From Bacillota bacterium (lineage in GTDB: Bacteria; Bacillota; Clostridia; Acetivibrionales; DSM-1351), in assembly GCA_023436515.1 (NCBI GenBank), contig JAEZIV010000317.1, forward strand, positions 1 through 13,455: a DNA stretch of 13,455 bases, written 5' to 3'. The notes under the pieces are model-generated. The model made no database searches, was not told the origin of the DNA, and was given only the letters and a program-made list of their open reading frames with translations. The number at the start of each line of letters is the position of its first letter. Positions within the stretch are counted from its first letter, which is position 1. The position numbers and the translations under genes were made by a program. Of the stretch, positions 1-6,927 are shown piece after piece.

Positions 1-1011
1 GTCCAAGACCTTCAAAATCAGTTGGAGGCTGCTAAGAAACAGTTGGAGGACTATAAAATATATTCACCCATAAATGGAACCGTAATGGGGGACACGGCTG
101 TGGCAGGGGACAGCGTTAAGTCCGGTAGTGTACTTATTAGTATCAAAGATTATAACCAAATGCAGTTTACCATATCTGTAGATGAGCTTGACATTTCAAA
201 GGTAAATTTGGGGCAGGAGGTTTCAATTACCATTGATGCTCTGGAGGAAACAAGCTTAAAGCCCCTGAGTGGTAAGGTAATATATAAGGCTATGGAAGGT
301 TCCTCCAGCAATGGAGTTGCAACCTATGACGTTAAAATCAAAATAAATGAAACTGAAAACTTACTGGCAGGTATGAATGCCAATGGAAGCATTATTCTAA
401 GTAAGGCTGAGGATGTACTTGTGGTTCCTCTGGAGGCTATTACAAAAATGGGAGACAAGGCATTTGTTAGAGTTATTGGTAATGATACTTCAAGCAACAT
501 GCCAGCCGATAACAAAAGGTCTCCAAATGGCAGCAATGATAGAGCGGATACTGGGACTTCAGGCAGACAGCGGGGACAGTTCGGAGGTGGAAGCCAACGT
601 ACTGGAGAAGCTGAGCAAAATAGTAGTATGCCAAGCCAATCCAATAAAAATGGAGCAGATACCTCGGATAGGAGACAGATGCCGGTAGCCTTTACAGCAA
701 ATCAGGAATATTATTCAGGAACGGTCTTGAAGGAAGTTGAGCTTGGTATAAATAATGATACGTATGTTGAAATAAAGAGTGGTCTAACCGAGGGAGATTT
801 GGTTGTACTTCCGCCACTTGTAACAAATTCAACGGGAAGTAGTAATCAAGATAATCAGGGGGGCTTTAGTATAGGGGGCCTGGGAGGCAGTATGAGAAGC
901 TTCGGTGGCTCAATGCCCGGTGGTGCAATGCCTGGTGGTTCATTCCCTGGTGGGAATATGCCTTCCCAACAAAATAACAGGAATAACTCAAACAACCAGA
1001 ACCGGCGATGA
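1..1011 (+). CDS. Membrane-fusion / periplasmic-adaptor protein (MacA/YknX/HlyD type), 5' end missing
   Basis: The frame is open from base 1, so the true start and the N-terminal membrane anchor lie upstream; 336 residues are visible. The first visible residues are the end of the coiled-coil hairpin (Q-, K- and E-rich). They are followed by the second half of the lipoyl/barrel-sandwich domain (S-P-I-N-G-T-V then G-D-x-V-K-x-G), the beta-barrel (about residues 50-145, with L-x-I-S-K-V-x-x-G-Q-E-V and G-M-N-A) and a membrane-proximal domain ending in E-G-D-L-V-V. Two low-complexity parts stand out: a Ser/Asn/Gly/Gln-rich linker at about residues 160-225, and a Gly/Met/Pro then Asn/Gln tail from about 275. 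In this family the protein links an ABC permease to the outside and helps export. With the next two genes it matches the B. subtilis YknX-YknY-YknZ arrangement. The substrate cannot be read from the sequence. Confidence 0.9.
   Translation, partial: VQDLQNQLEAAKKQLEDYKIYSPINGTVMGDTAVAGDSVKSGSVLISIKDYNQMQFTISVDELDISKVNLGQEVSITIDALEETSLKPLSGKVIYKAMEGSSSNGVATYDVKIKINETENLLAGMNANGSIILSKAEDVLVVPLEAITKMGDKAFVRVIGNDTSSNMPADNKRSPNGSNDRADTGTSGRQRGQFGGGSQRTGEAEQNSSMPSQSNKNGADTSDRRQMPVAFTANQEYYSGTVLKEVELGINNDTYVEIKSGLTEGDLVVLPPLVTNSTGSSNQDNQGGFSIGGLGGSMRSFGGSMPGGAMPGGSFPGGNMPSQQNNRNNSNNQNRR
904..963 (+). repeat. Four tandem 15-bp units encoding a P-G-G-x-M/F tail
   Basis: Four consecutive 15-bp units begin at 904, 919, 934 and 949. 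Each starts GGTGG and most end ATGCC(C/T) or TTCCCT. They encode a run of Gly-Gly-x-(Met/Phe)-Pro pentapeptides in the C-terminal tail of the adaptor. The units keep the reading frame and differ mostly at a few positions, which fits expansion by slippage or unequal recombination. A flexible, probably disordered extracellular tail is the likely product. Confidence 0.75.
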
Positions 1012-1027
1012 AATATGGAGGATTAGC

Positions 1028-1705
1028 ATGATAAAGATATCGAATATGTGTAAGGTATATGAGATGGGTGAAAACTTAATATATGCACTTAATAATGTCT
1101 CTCTGCACATTTCACGCCACGAATTTGTTGCCATCGTAGGCCCGTCGGGCTCGGGAAAATCAACGCTGATGAATATGCTGGGCTGCCTTGATGTACCCAC
1201 CTCTGGAAGCTACTATCTTGACGGGCATGAGGTAAGTAAGCTAAATGACAATCAATTGGCTGAAATTAGAAATAAAAAAATCGGATTTATTTTTCAAGGC
1301 TTTAATCTCTTAAAAAAGTTATCTGCAGTTGAGAATGTTGAGCTGCCTCTTATATATCAAGGTGTCAGTCACAAGGAAAGGCTGAGGAGATGTATTGAGG
1401 CTTTGGACATGGTGGGACTGGGAGATAGACTCCACCATACACCCAATGAGTTGTCAGGGGGACAGCAGCAAAGAGTTGCTATCGCCAGAGCTCTTGTGAG
1501 TAACCCCCCTTTAATACTGGCTGATGAGCCTACAGGTAATCTAGACACCAAATCTGGTGCTGATGTCCTGAAAACCTTACATAGCTTACATGAAAATGGA
1601 AATACAATAGTACTGATAACACATGATAATAATGTTGCAGCCCAGGCAGGCAGAACTGTGCGAATTCAGGACGGAATGGTAACAGAAGATAAGGAGGCGG
1701 TATAG
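1028..1705 (+). CDS. ABC transporter ATP-binding protein (MacB/LolD/YknY type)
   Basis: This 225-residue ATPase powers the adjacent exporter from the cytoplasmic side. Visible motifs are Walker A G-P-S-G-S-G-K-S-T (residues 38-46), the Q-loop region F-Q-G-F-N-L, the signature L-S-G-G-Q-Q-Q-R, Walker B L-I-L-A-D-E-P-T-G-N-L-D and the switch histidine in L-I-T-H-D. The T-G-N-L-D after Walker B is typical of the MacB/LolD/FtsE group. The ATG at 1028 is chosen because GGAGG at 1018-1022 sits just before it and the protein then begins I-K-I-S-N-M-x-K-V-Y, the usual family start. An in-frame extension back to 905 would only read through the end of the upstream gene. It lies 16 bases after the adaptor stop, and its own stop directly abuts the permease ATG, so translational coupling is likely. 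Confidence 0.95.
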   Translation: MIKISNMCKVYEMGENLIYALNNVSLHISRHEFVAIVGPSGSGKSTLMNMLGCLDVPTSGSYYLDGHEVSKLNDNQLAEIRNKKIGFIFQGFNLLKKLSAVENVELPLIYQGVSHKERLRRCIEALDMVGLGDRLHHTPNELSGGQQQRVAIARALVSNPPLILADEPTGNLDTKSGADVLKTLHSLHENGNTIVLITHDNNVAAQAGRTVRIQDGMVTEDKEAV

Positions 1706-2884
1706 ATGGGTTTTTTTCAAGCCTTTAAAATGGCGCTGAAAAGTATCGCCAGCAACAAGGTTCGTGCATTACTTACGATGCTGGGAGTAATCATCGGAGT
1801 GGGTTCAGTTATTACAGCTGTTGCTTTTGCACAGGGAAGTACCAAGAGCATTACCGATTCCATTGAGGGTTTAGGAAGTAATCTGATATCAATAAATATA
1901 ACCGGAAGAGGCAGTAATAGAAATGTTACATATGATCAGCTTAAAGCCTTCTCTGAAGAAAACAGCAATGAAATAAGCATGGTTGCACCAGTTGCCAGCA
2001 GTAATATGACTCTTAAAGCAGGCACCTTAAGCAGAACTACAAGCGTTATTGGTACCAGTGAGGAATATGAGTACATCAAAGGAAGACATGTTCAGGCAGG
2101 AAGGTTTATTTTATCCTTTGATAATGAGTATATGTTAAAAACCGCCGTGCTTGGGACAACAGTTGCTAACGATTTGTTTAAAGGACAAAATCCCATTGGC
2201 CAGCAAATCAAGATTAATGGGCAGATATTCAAGGTTGTGGGCTTACTGCAGGAAATTAGCGGAAGTCAGGATTCCTCCGATGATGATCAGGTGATAATCC
2301 CTGTTACTGTGGCACAAAGATTAAGCAGGAGTGGAGCTATACGGAGCTTTTCGGTTCAGGCTGTTGATGCTTCAACTGTAGATTTAGCAATGGAAAAAAT
2401 AAAAGCCTATCTAACAGAAATATATGGTGATTCAAATTCCTTTAACGTAATGAATCAGGCTCAGATTCTTTCCACCCTAAATACAATTACTGACACATTA
2501 ATGATTGTATTAGGCGGAATAGCCGCCATATCGCTGGTAGTGGGAGGTATTGGAATAATGAATATTATGCTGGTTTCTGTTACTGAGAGGACAAGAGAAA
2601 TCGGCATCAGAAAGGCCATTGGTGCAAAACGAAAGAATATAATGGTTCAGTTCCTTATTGAAGCCATTATGATAACCGGAATTGGAGGAGTTATTGGTAT
2701 CTTGACAGGGCTATTCTGCATCAGATTTATTATCGGAGGCTTTAATATAACTACACCGGTATATTCTCCCTTCTGGATAATGCTTTCTTTTGGAATATCT
2801 TTAGGCGTAGGTATTGTATTTGGTATGTTCCCGGCTTATAAGGCAGCCAGATTAAATCCCATAGAGGCCCTAAGGTTCGAATAA
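1706..2884 (+). CDS. ABC transporter permease (MacB/FtsX family)
   Basis: The 392-residue membrane subunit has the standard MacB/FtsX layout. There is one N-terminal membrane helix (about residues 21-43, after S-N-K-V-R-A-L-L-T-M-L-G-V-I-I-G), then an extracytoplasmic MacB-type domain (about 45-260). Three helices near the C-terminus follow. The conserved cytoplasmic loop T-E-R-T-R-E-I-G-I-R-K-A-I-G-A-K and the ending P-A-Y-K-A-A-R-L-N-P-I-E-A-L-R are both present. E. coli MacB carries its ATPase in the same chain; here it is a separate gene immediately upstream, as in B. subtilis YknZ. The start is fixed by AAGGAGG at 1690-1696 and by zero spacing from the ATPase stop. Such permeases act mechanically on the adaptor to expel peptides or other substrates. 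The actual substrate is unknown. Confidence 0.95.
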   Translation: MGFFQAFKMALKSIASNKVRALLTMLGVIIGVGSVITAVAFAQGSTKSITDSIEGLGSNLISINITGRGSNRNVTYDQLKAFSEENSNEISMVAPVASSNMTLKAGTLSRTTSVIGTSEEYEYIKGRHVQAGRFILSFDNEYMLKTAVLGTTVANDLFKGQNPIGQQIKINGQIFKVVGLLQEISGSQDSSDDDQVIIPVTVAQRLSRSGAIRSFSVQAVDASTVDLAMEKIKAYLTEIYGDSNSFNVMNQAQILSTLNTITDTLMIVLGGIAAISLVVGGIGIMNIMLVSVTERTREIGIRKAIGAKRKNIMVQFLIEAIMITGIGGVIGILTGLFCIRFIIGGFNITTPVYSPFWIMLSFGISLGVGIVFGMFPAYKAARLNPIEALRFE

Positions 2885-2919
2885 ACAATTACGCAAATTA
2901 GAATAGGAGGAGTTTAGTA

Positions 2920-4878
2920 ATGAAATTCAAAAAGCTATTATCAGTGATCCTGATCCTGGCACTTATATTGACGACAACTGCTACTTTTGCCGCAACACAG
3001 AGTCAGGAGGATTATAATGACGTAGTTGCCAGGCTTAAATTGTTAGGAATTATTGATGACAAGGATGTAAGCAGCAGTGGAAATATAACAAGGGAGTTAT
3101 TCGCCAAAATAATTATAAATGCTACAGGCAATTATGAATTGGCTCAATCAATGGAAGCTTCAAGCACCTTTCAGGATGTTTCGGCAGGTTCAGAATACTG
3201 TGGATATATAAATGCAGCCGCTAAGCTAGGCTATCTATCTGCTTATGCAGATGGAAAGTTTAAGCCCAAGGCAGCAGTAAATTTCGGTCAGCTATGTACT
3301 GCAGCAGTTATGGCATTGGGTTATACTTCAAAGGATATTACAGGGGCATGGCCAAAGGGATATGTTGATAAGGCAAAAAGTATGGGAATAACAACAGGAG
3401 TCAACCTAACAGCAAATAGTACAGTAACACTGAAAAACGCCTTAATAGTGATTAATAGAACACTTAATACTAGTATAAAGAAAACAAACGCTCAGGAGGC
3501 CGATCAAACACTTTTGGACTCAGCAGGGCTGCTAGATAATGCAACCGAATGGGTATACAGTAAGCCGGAGGTTGCCCTTGATTTTAAACCTTCTAGCAAT
3601 AAGCTTGGAAATATAAGCTTTCAGGCAGGAATACCAATATTAAGAGATACCGTAAACAATTTAGCTTCACCTTCAACGAAGGTTGTAGGAGAGACTATAT
3701 CCCTCAGTGACATAAAAGACAAGGATATAGTTTATGAGGTATATAATAAACTGGGCAAATTAATGTTCTATCTGGTTATTGACAATAGAATTGAAGGTGA
3801 GGTAACAAGTATTCTACCCAATAAGTACTCACCAAAAAAGGTACAGATCAATGGTGTTGATTATGAATTGGGCGATTATGCAAGGATCAATAAGTTTAAT
3901 TCATCCACTGGGTCCTTCAATGTTGGTGATTCTGTAACACTACTTATGGGCTATGACAATAAAGTGGTTGAAGCTTATTACTCTGATAATTCAGATGTTG
4001 AGGATTACGCATTTGTTGTTAATACATATACTGAGGTATCAAAGTCAGCAGCTGATTATGGTAAGGTGTATTATAAGGTTGATTTAATGCATGTAGATGG
4101 AACAACAAAAGCCTATAGGGTAAATGAGGACCCCAATCAATACAAATGGAAGCTTGTAAAATACTCATTGACTTCAGATACGACGGTGGCATTATTGAAC
4201 CTAGGCTATATAACTTCAAGAAGTGTTGATATTGATATATACGAGAAAAAAATAGAGCATAGTTATGTCACTGACAATGTAAAGATATTTAACTACACAG
4301 ATTCATCTGTCAGTATTCTAAAATGGACAGATTTGCCTAACGGAACACTCCCGGTCGGTAAGGTTCAATATTTGGGCACAACAGGTGAATTCGGAGATGT
4401 AAATATTATTCTTACCAGCGATGTACTTAACCAACAGTTTAAAAATTATGTAGTTCAAAAAATAACTATTCCTGACGGAAAAAAATCTACAGTGTACACT
4501 TACAACCTGGTATCGGGTTCAGATTCATATGTTTATTCCACTAAGACTGAGGTACCTGGGGCAGTAGTAGGCTCGGTATTCAATATGAAAATGTACAATA
4601 ACAAAGTAAGCTCCTTCAATCAGATTTCCAATCCAGATGGGCAGGGCTGGTATGTTCAGGCTATTGACAGCAAGAGAATAAAAATGAATGAGTGGGTGTA
4701 TATGTTCAACCCAGATGTTACATTATATGTAAAGGATTATTCAGAGAATATAACTGCCAAGAAAGTATCAGATATTAATATTGGAACAGCCGCGGCTTAT
4801 GGAAGCATTAAGGTTTATTGTGATCGTCCTCTTAATAACGGGGGGAAAGTTCAGCTTATTGTTTTTAGCATGAAATAA
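2920..4878 (+). CDS. Exported S-layer-homology (SLH) domain protein
   Basis: The 652-residue protein has a signal peptide (K-F-K-K-L-L then a long Leu/Ile stretch, cleavage probably near residue 24 after T-F-A). Three SLH-like segments follow: about 28-70, 84-134 (the clearest: F-x-D-V then Y-x-x-A-A-x-x-L-G-Y then A-D-G-K-F-K-P) and about 140-185. SLH domains normally bind pyruvylated secondary cell-wall polysaccharide, so the protein should sit on the cell surface. The remaining 460 residues are rich in beta-prone, Tyr/Val/Lys/Asp sequence with no enzyme motif I can name. The RBS AGGAGGAG ends at 2912. It starts 35 bases after the permease with no terminator between, so it may be transcribed with the exporter; whether it works with it is unknown. 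The Arg/Lys-poor, Ser/Thr/Asn-rich content fits an exported surface protein. Confidence 0.88.
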   Translation: MKFKKLLSVILILALILTTTATFAATQSQEDYNDVVARLKLLGIIDDKDVSSSGNITRELFAKIIINATGNYELAQSMEASSTFQDVSAGSEYCGYINAAAKLGYLSAYADGKFKPKAAVNFGQLCTAAVMALGYTSKDITGAWPKGYVDKAKSMGITTGVNLTANSTVTLKNALIVINRTLNTSIKKTNAQEADQTLLDSAGLLDNATEWVYSKPEVALDFKPSSNKLGNISFQAGIPILRDTVNNLASPSTKVVGETISLSDIKDKDIVYEVYNKLGKLMFYLVIDNRIEGEVTSILPNKYSPKKVQINGVDYELGDYARINKFNSSTGSFNVGDSVTLLMGYDNKVVEAYYSDNSDVEDYAFVVNTYTEVSKSAADYGKVYYKVDLMHVDGTTKAYRVNEDPNQYKWKLVKYSLTSDTTVALLNLGYITSRSVDIDIYEKKIEHSYVTDNVKIFNYTDSSVSILKWTDLPNGTLPVGKVQYLGTTGEFGDVNIILTSDVLNQQFKNYVVQKITIPDGKKSTVYTYNLVSGSDSYVYSTKTEVPGAVVGSVFNMKMYNNKVSSFNQISNPDGQGWYVQAIDSKRIKMNEWVYMFNPDVTLYVKDYSENITAKKVSDINIGTAAAYGSIKVYCDRPLNNGGKVQLIVFSMK

Positions 4879-4983
4879 AAGAAAAATTAAATGTGGAAAA
4901 ACTGTATATAATTAGAAATTTTACTAATAATAACTGCATAAACGATATTATCTCTAATGCTATAAGGAGGAATTATTTAAAAA
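4879..4983 (+). promoter_or_regulatory. Short intergenic leader with a possible -10 box and RBS
   Basis: This AT-rich spacer contains a perfect TATAAT at 4907-4912 with a TG four bases in front of it, but no good -35 at the normal distance, so a promoter here is only possible. AAGGAGG ends at 4970, 13 bases before the ATG of the small lipoprotein. That is longer than usual but still the only plausible RBS. I see no terminator hairpin after the SLH gene. Confidence 0.3.
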
Positions 4984-5286
4984 ATGAAAAAATTATTAAC
5001 AGTATTTCTACTAATTGCACTTGTTTTTAGTATGGGTGCCTGTGCTAAAAAAAATGAGCCGGGAGCAGCAACATCTACTGTAACTGCACCAATGTCTACT
5101 CCTGGTGCAACATCTGGCACAACACCAGGGCTTGCAACCCAATCACCAGGTTCCGCTACTGTATCACCCGGTCTGGCAACACCATCTGTTGGAACAGCGA
5201 CAGTTTCACCTGGAAAAAGCACTACTACTCCGGGTGCTACAACAGGTACAGCTACTGCTACGGCAACCCCATCAAATACAAAATAA
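4984..5286 (+). CDS. Small Thr/Pro/Gly-rich lipoprotein of unknown function
   Basis: This 100-residue protein has a type II signal peptide: M-K-K-L-L-T, a hydrophobic stretch, then lipobox M-G-A-C with the lipidated cysteine at residue 19. The mature part is almost entirely Thr, Ala, Pro, Ser and Gly, with repeated T-P-G and S-P-G tripeptides (T-P-G-A-T, S-P-G-x-A-T, S-P-G-K-S). There is no folded domain. It may be a membrane-tethered flexible spacer or a target for O-glycosylation, but no function can be assigned. The mature region is repetitive at DNA level and the opposite strand is therefore also open, which is a shadow. It is followed by a strong terminator, so it ends its transcription unit. 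Pro/Thr-rich lipoproteins like this are common in Clostridia and are rarely characterised. Confidence 0.82.
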   Translation: MKKLLTVFLLIALVFSMGACAKKNEPGAATSTVTAPMSTPGATSGTTPGLATQSPGSATVSPGLATPSVGTATVSPGKSTTTPGATTGTATATATPSNTK

Positions 5287-5315
5287 TTTATCGTCATTAT
5301 GCAATTTTGCTCACA

Positions 5316-5349
5316 GGCCCTATGAATAGTTTTGTTCATGGGGCTTTTT
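5316..5349 (+). terminator. Rho-independent terminator after the small lipoprotein gene
   Basis: An 11-pair stem is formed by GGCCCTATGAA (5316-5326) and TTCATGGGGCT (5335-5345), with an 8-base loop. G-U pairs occur at the outermost position and in the middle. A run of five T closes it at 5345-5349. It ends the unit that includes the lipoprotein gene and separates it from the promoter at 5402. Confidence 0.9.
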
Positions 5350-5401
5350 CAATAAACAGTATCGTTTCGGATTTTTCAATGCAGACTATGAGGTGAGTTT
5401 C

Positions 5402-5430
5402 TTGACATAAATATACTATAATAGTAGAAT
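5402..5430 (+). promoter_or_regulatory. Vegetative (sigma-A type) promoter for the SGNH protein gene
   Basis: A perfect -35 TTGACA (5402-5407), a 17-base spacer and -10 TAGAAT (5425-5430) predict a transcript start near 5437. That position would leave an upstream in-frame ATG at 5440 almost at the mRNA end, which supports the ATG at 5464 as the real start. A second TATAAT-like stretch lies inside the spacer, too close to the -35 to be its partner. Confidence 0.75.
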
Positions 5431-5463
5431 TATAGCGCAATGTTAAGTTCAGGAGATTTTGAT

Positions 5464-6486
5464 ATGGAGCCTACAAGTAAGAAGACCATGACCTTTTTTG
5501 TAAAGGTGTTAATTTTTATAATGATATTTAAATTACTTGATGTATCGGTTGGTGGAGTACTATATTACTATAAATACTTCAGTAAACCTAATATGCATGA
5601 ACTAATGTGGAAGGATTTCTACTCTCATGGAGACAATACTATAGATGTAATGTTTTTGGGTTCCTCCCATGCAAGATTCGCATTTGACTCAGAGTATTTT
5701 AGCAAGGAAATTGGTATTAGTGCCTTTAACCTTTCAAGTTCAGGGCAGACTCCTGTAGTAGGCTACTTTGCTCTCAAGGAAGCTTTGAAATATCAGAAGC
5801 CAAAGGTTCTGGTATATGAGGCGTACTTGAGATTGTTCGGAACATCAGATAATTTGACACCTTCTTATTTTGTATATGATTATATAAGGGGTATTGATAC
5901 TAAGATGGAGATGCTGCCTGAGCTCATTGAAGAGAAGGATTTTTCCTCCTTCTTTGTTCAGTCCATATCCAAAATGTATAAATACAGGGATGGATTAAAG
6001 CCTGCAATGAGAAATATACTTAAGGGTAATATTGTAAACAATACTACTGAAGTGAACAATATTGCATATGAAGACTTTACATACTATACAGACGGATACT
6101 TCGGAAGCAATAAAGTGGCAACCATGAATAAGCTATATGTTACTAATCCCTTTAAAAAGGCTGGAAAAAGCTTTAGCTGGAATGACAAGCAGCTTGAATA
6201 TATGAGAAAAACAATTAGTCTGTGCAAGGAAAATGATATTCCAGTACTTGTTGTTACAGCTCCCATGCCTAAACCCACCCTGGATTTATTGAAGGATTAT
6301 GATGAGTCGAATGCTTTTATGGAGGAACTAACAGAAGAGCTTAAGGTTGAATATATTGATTTCAATACTAATGTTAAGGACATGGTTTTTACCAATGACA
6401 TGTTCTATGACAGTAATCATTTGAATGTCAAAGGGACAAGAACACTTGACAAAATTTTGGTGCCTGTAATTAAAAAGTATCTATAG
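5464..6486 (+). CDS. Membrane-anchored SGNH-hydrolase-like protein
   Basis: The 340-residue protein has one N-terminal membrane helix (about residues 11-36) and a domain predicted to lie outside the membrane. It carries the marks of the SGNH/GDSL hydrolase fold. Block I is V-M-F-L-G-S-S-H-A-R (G66, S67, likely nucleophile S68) and block II is F-N-L-S-S-S-G-Q. The C-terminal D-x-x-H is D-S-N-H-L-N-x-K-G (D316 and H319). All three catalytic positions therefore appear intact. Membrane-bound relatives (DltD and AlgX/AlgJ-like proteins) move or remove acyl groups on cell-wall polymers or polysaccharides. No dlt or polysaccharide genes are seen nearby, so the substrate is unknown. The ATG at 5464 is preferred over one 24 bases earlier because AGGAG (5452-5456) lies seven bases before it and because of the predicted transcript start. 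It appears to be a single-gene unit. Confidence 0.85.
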   Translation: MEPTSKKTMTFFVKVLIFIMIFKLLDVSVGGVLYYYKYFSKPNMHELMWKDFYSHGDNTIDVMFLGSSHARFAFDSEYFSKEIGISAFNLSSSGQTPVVGYFALKEALKYQKPKVLVYEAYLRLFGTSDNLTPSYFVYDYIRGIDTKMEMLPELIEEKDFSSFFVQSISKMYKYRDGLKPAMRNILKGNIVNNTTEVNNIAYEDFTYYTDGYFGSNKVATMNKLYVTNPFKKAGKSFSWNDKQLEYMRKTISLCKENDIPVLVVTAPMPKPTLDLLKDYDESNAFMEELTEELKVEYIDFNTNVKDMVFTNDMFYDSNHLNVKGTRTLDKILVPVIKKYL

Positions 6487-6506
6487 TAAAATTTTTCAAG
6501 TAATGC

Positions 6507-6535
6507 TTGATTATTATCTTAAACTAAATTAAAAT
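6507..6535 (+). promoter_or_regulatory. Probable promoter of the folT leader
   Basis: -35 TTGATT (6507-6512), a 17-base spacer and -10 TAAAAT (6530-6535) are the best match upstream of the riboswitch. They predict a start near 6543, about 40 bases before the aptamer. The -35 overlaps the 3' arm of a weak CAAG/CTTG hairpin just after the preceding gene. Confidence 0.5.
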
Positions 6536-6581
6536 TATAGAAGTCAATACATAATACTTATATATTGACCCCAGAAAAACT

Positions 6582-6736
6582 GGCAGAGTAGATTTTTGCG
6601 CGTTAAGTGCCGATAGGACGGGAAGTTGCCTGTCGGACGAAAAGCATGGAAATGATTTACAATCATAGTGATTTTCAATCATAATGATTTTAAAATCCTT
6701 TAGGTGTTTGCGGTGCAGATTTCGCATTCCGCTGTC
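6582..6736 (+). promoter_or_regulatory. Tetrahydrofolate (THF) riboswitch aptamer upstream of folT
   Basis: This RNA aptamer binds reduced folates. The segments follow the known THF-aptamer order. They are P1 5' strand GGCAG then GAGTAG; the core GCGTTAAGTG; stem P3 CCGATAGG (6610-6617) with CCTGTCGG (6629-6636), all eight positions paired, around a loop containing GGGAAGTTG; then ACGAA; and lastly GCGGTG, the P2 3' strand and GCATTCCGCTGTC. P1 pairs GGCAG with CTGTC. P2 can pair ATTTTTGC with GCAGATTT apart from two U-U mismatches. The folT gene downstream is the classic target. Odd feature: the short hairpin that normally follows ACGAA is replaced by about 70 AT-rich bases with a tandem repeat, making the aptamer about 155 bases instead of roughly 90. 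Confidence 0.88.
6653..6700 (+). repeat. Three tandem 16-bp units inside the THF riboswitch
   Basis: Units begin at 6653, 6669 and 6685 and read roughly TGATTTNCAATCATAN. The second differs from the first at two positions; the third keeps TGATTTT and AATC but diverges at its end. Each full unit is itself a small inverted repeat, TGATT with AATCA. They occupy the P4 arm of the aptamer, where short hairpins are usual. Confidence 0.75.
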
Positions 6737-6740
6737 ACAA

Positions 6741-6920
6741 AAAAGAGGTACCTCTTTTATGTGGCTTTCCACAGTGTTTTTACGCTGTAACGAGATGGGA
6801 CACAAAAATGAGGCATTTTTATTTTATAAGCATTTATTCTCAGGTATGTTTTTTGTTCCTTTAACTAACCTGATTTTACATATTGCTGAAAAGAAAAATG
6901 CACTCACAATATAGGAGGTA
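6741..6920 (+). promoter_or_regulatory. Expression platform between the THF aptamer and folT (anti-Shine-Dalgarno candidate)
   Basis: Right after P1 lies the palindrome AAAAGAGGTACCTCTTTT (6741-6758), which can fold as a 7-pair hairpin. Its right half, TACCTCTT (6749-6756), is also complementary to the folT Shine-Dalgarno AGGAGGTA (6913-6920), with seven standard pairs and one G-U. Next come two overlapping, mutually exclusive hairpins. One is TGTGG/CCACA (6760-6773), followed by GTGTTTTT, a weak terminator shape. The other is ACAGTGT/ACGCTGT (6771-6788). An AT-only stem AAAAATG/CATTTTT lies at 6804-6820. Translation control by pairing to the Shine-Dalgarno is the preferred reading; partial transcription termination is the alternative. 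No coding potential is credible in 6740-6927. Confidence 0.5.
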
Positions 6921-6927
6921 GTGCCTA

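Noticed and set aside
905..1027. Long N-terminal extension of the ABC ATPase back to 905
   Set aside because: It only re-reads the end of the adaptor gene in another frame. The ATG at 1028 has a proper RBS and gives the normal family start.
4977..5339. Minus-strand open frame of 120 codons, Val/Pro/Gly-rich
   Set aside because: It is the antisense of the repetitive Thr/Pro/Gly lipoprotein gene, has no ribosome binding site, and extends through the terminator hairpin.
5440..5463. ATG at 5440 as the start of the SGNH protein
   Set aside because: It has no ribosome binding site and lies about three bases from the predicted transcript start, whereas the ATG at 5464 has a well-placed AGGAG.
6497..6511. 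TCAAG/CTTGA hairpin after the SGNH gene as a terminator
   Set aside because: The stem is only five pairs, AT-rich and not followed by a T run; it overlaps the -35 of the likely folT promoter. No convincing terminator for the SGNH gene was found.
6653..6700. CRISPR-like array
   Set aside because: The units are contiguous 16-mers with no spacers, lie inside a riboswitch arm, and no cas genes are present.
6524..6914. Short open frames on both strands across the folT leader (6524-6805 minus, 6684-6914 plus)
   Set aside because: They overlap the riboswitch aptamer and its platform, have no credible ribosome binding site, and encode compositions unlike real proteins.
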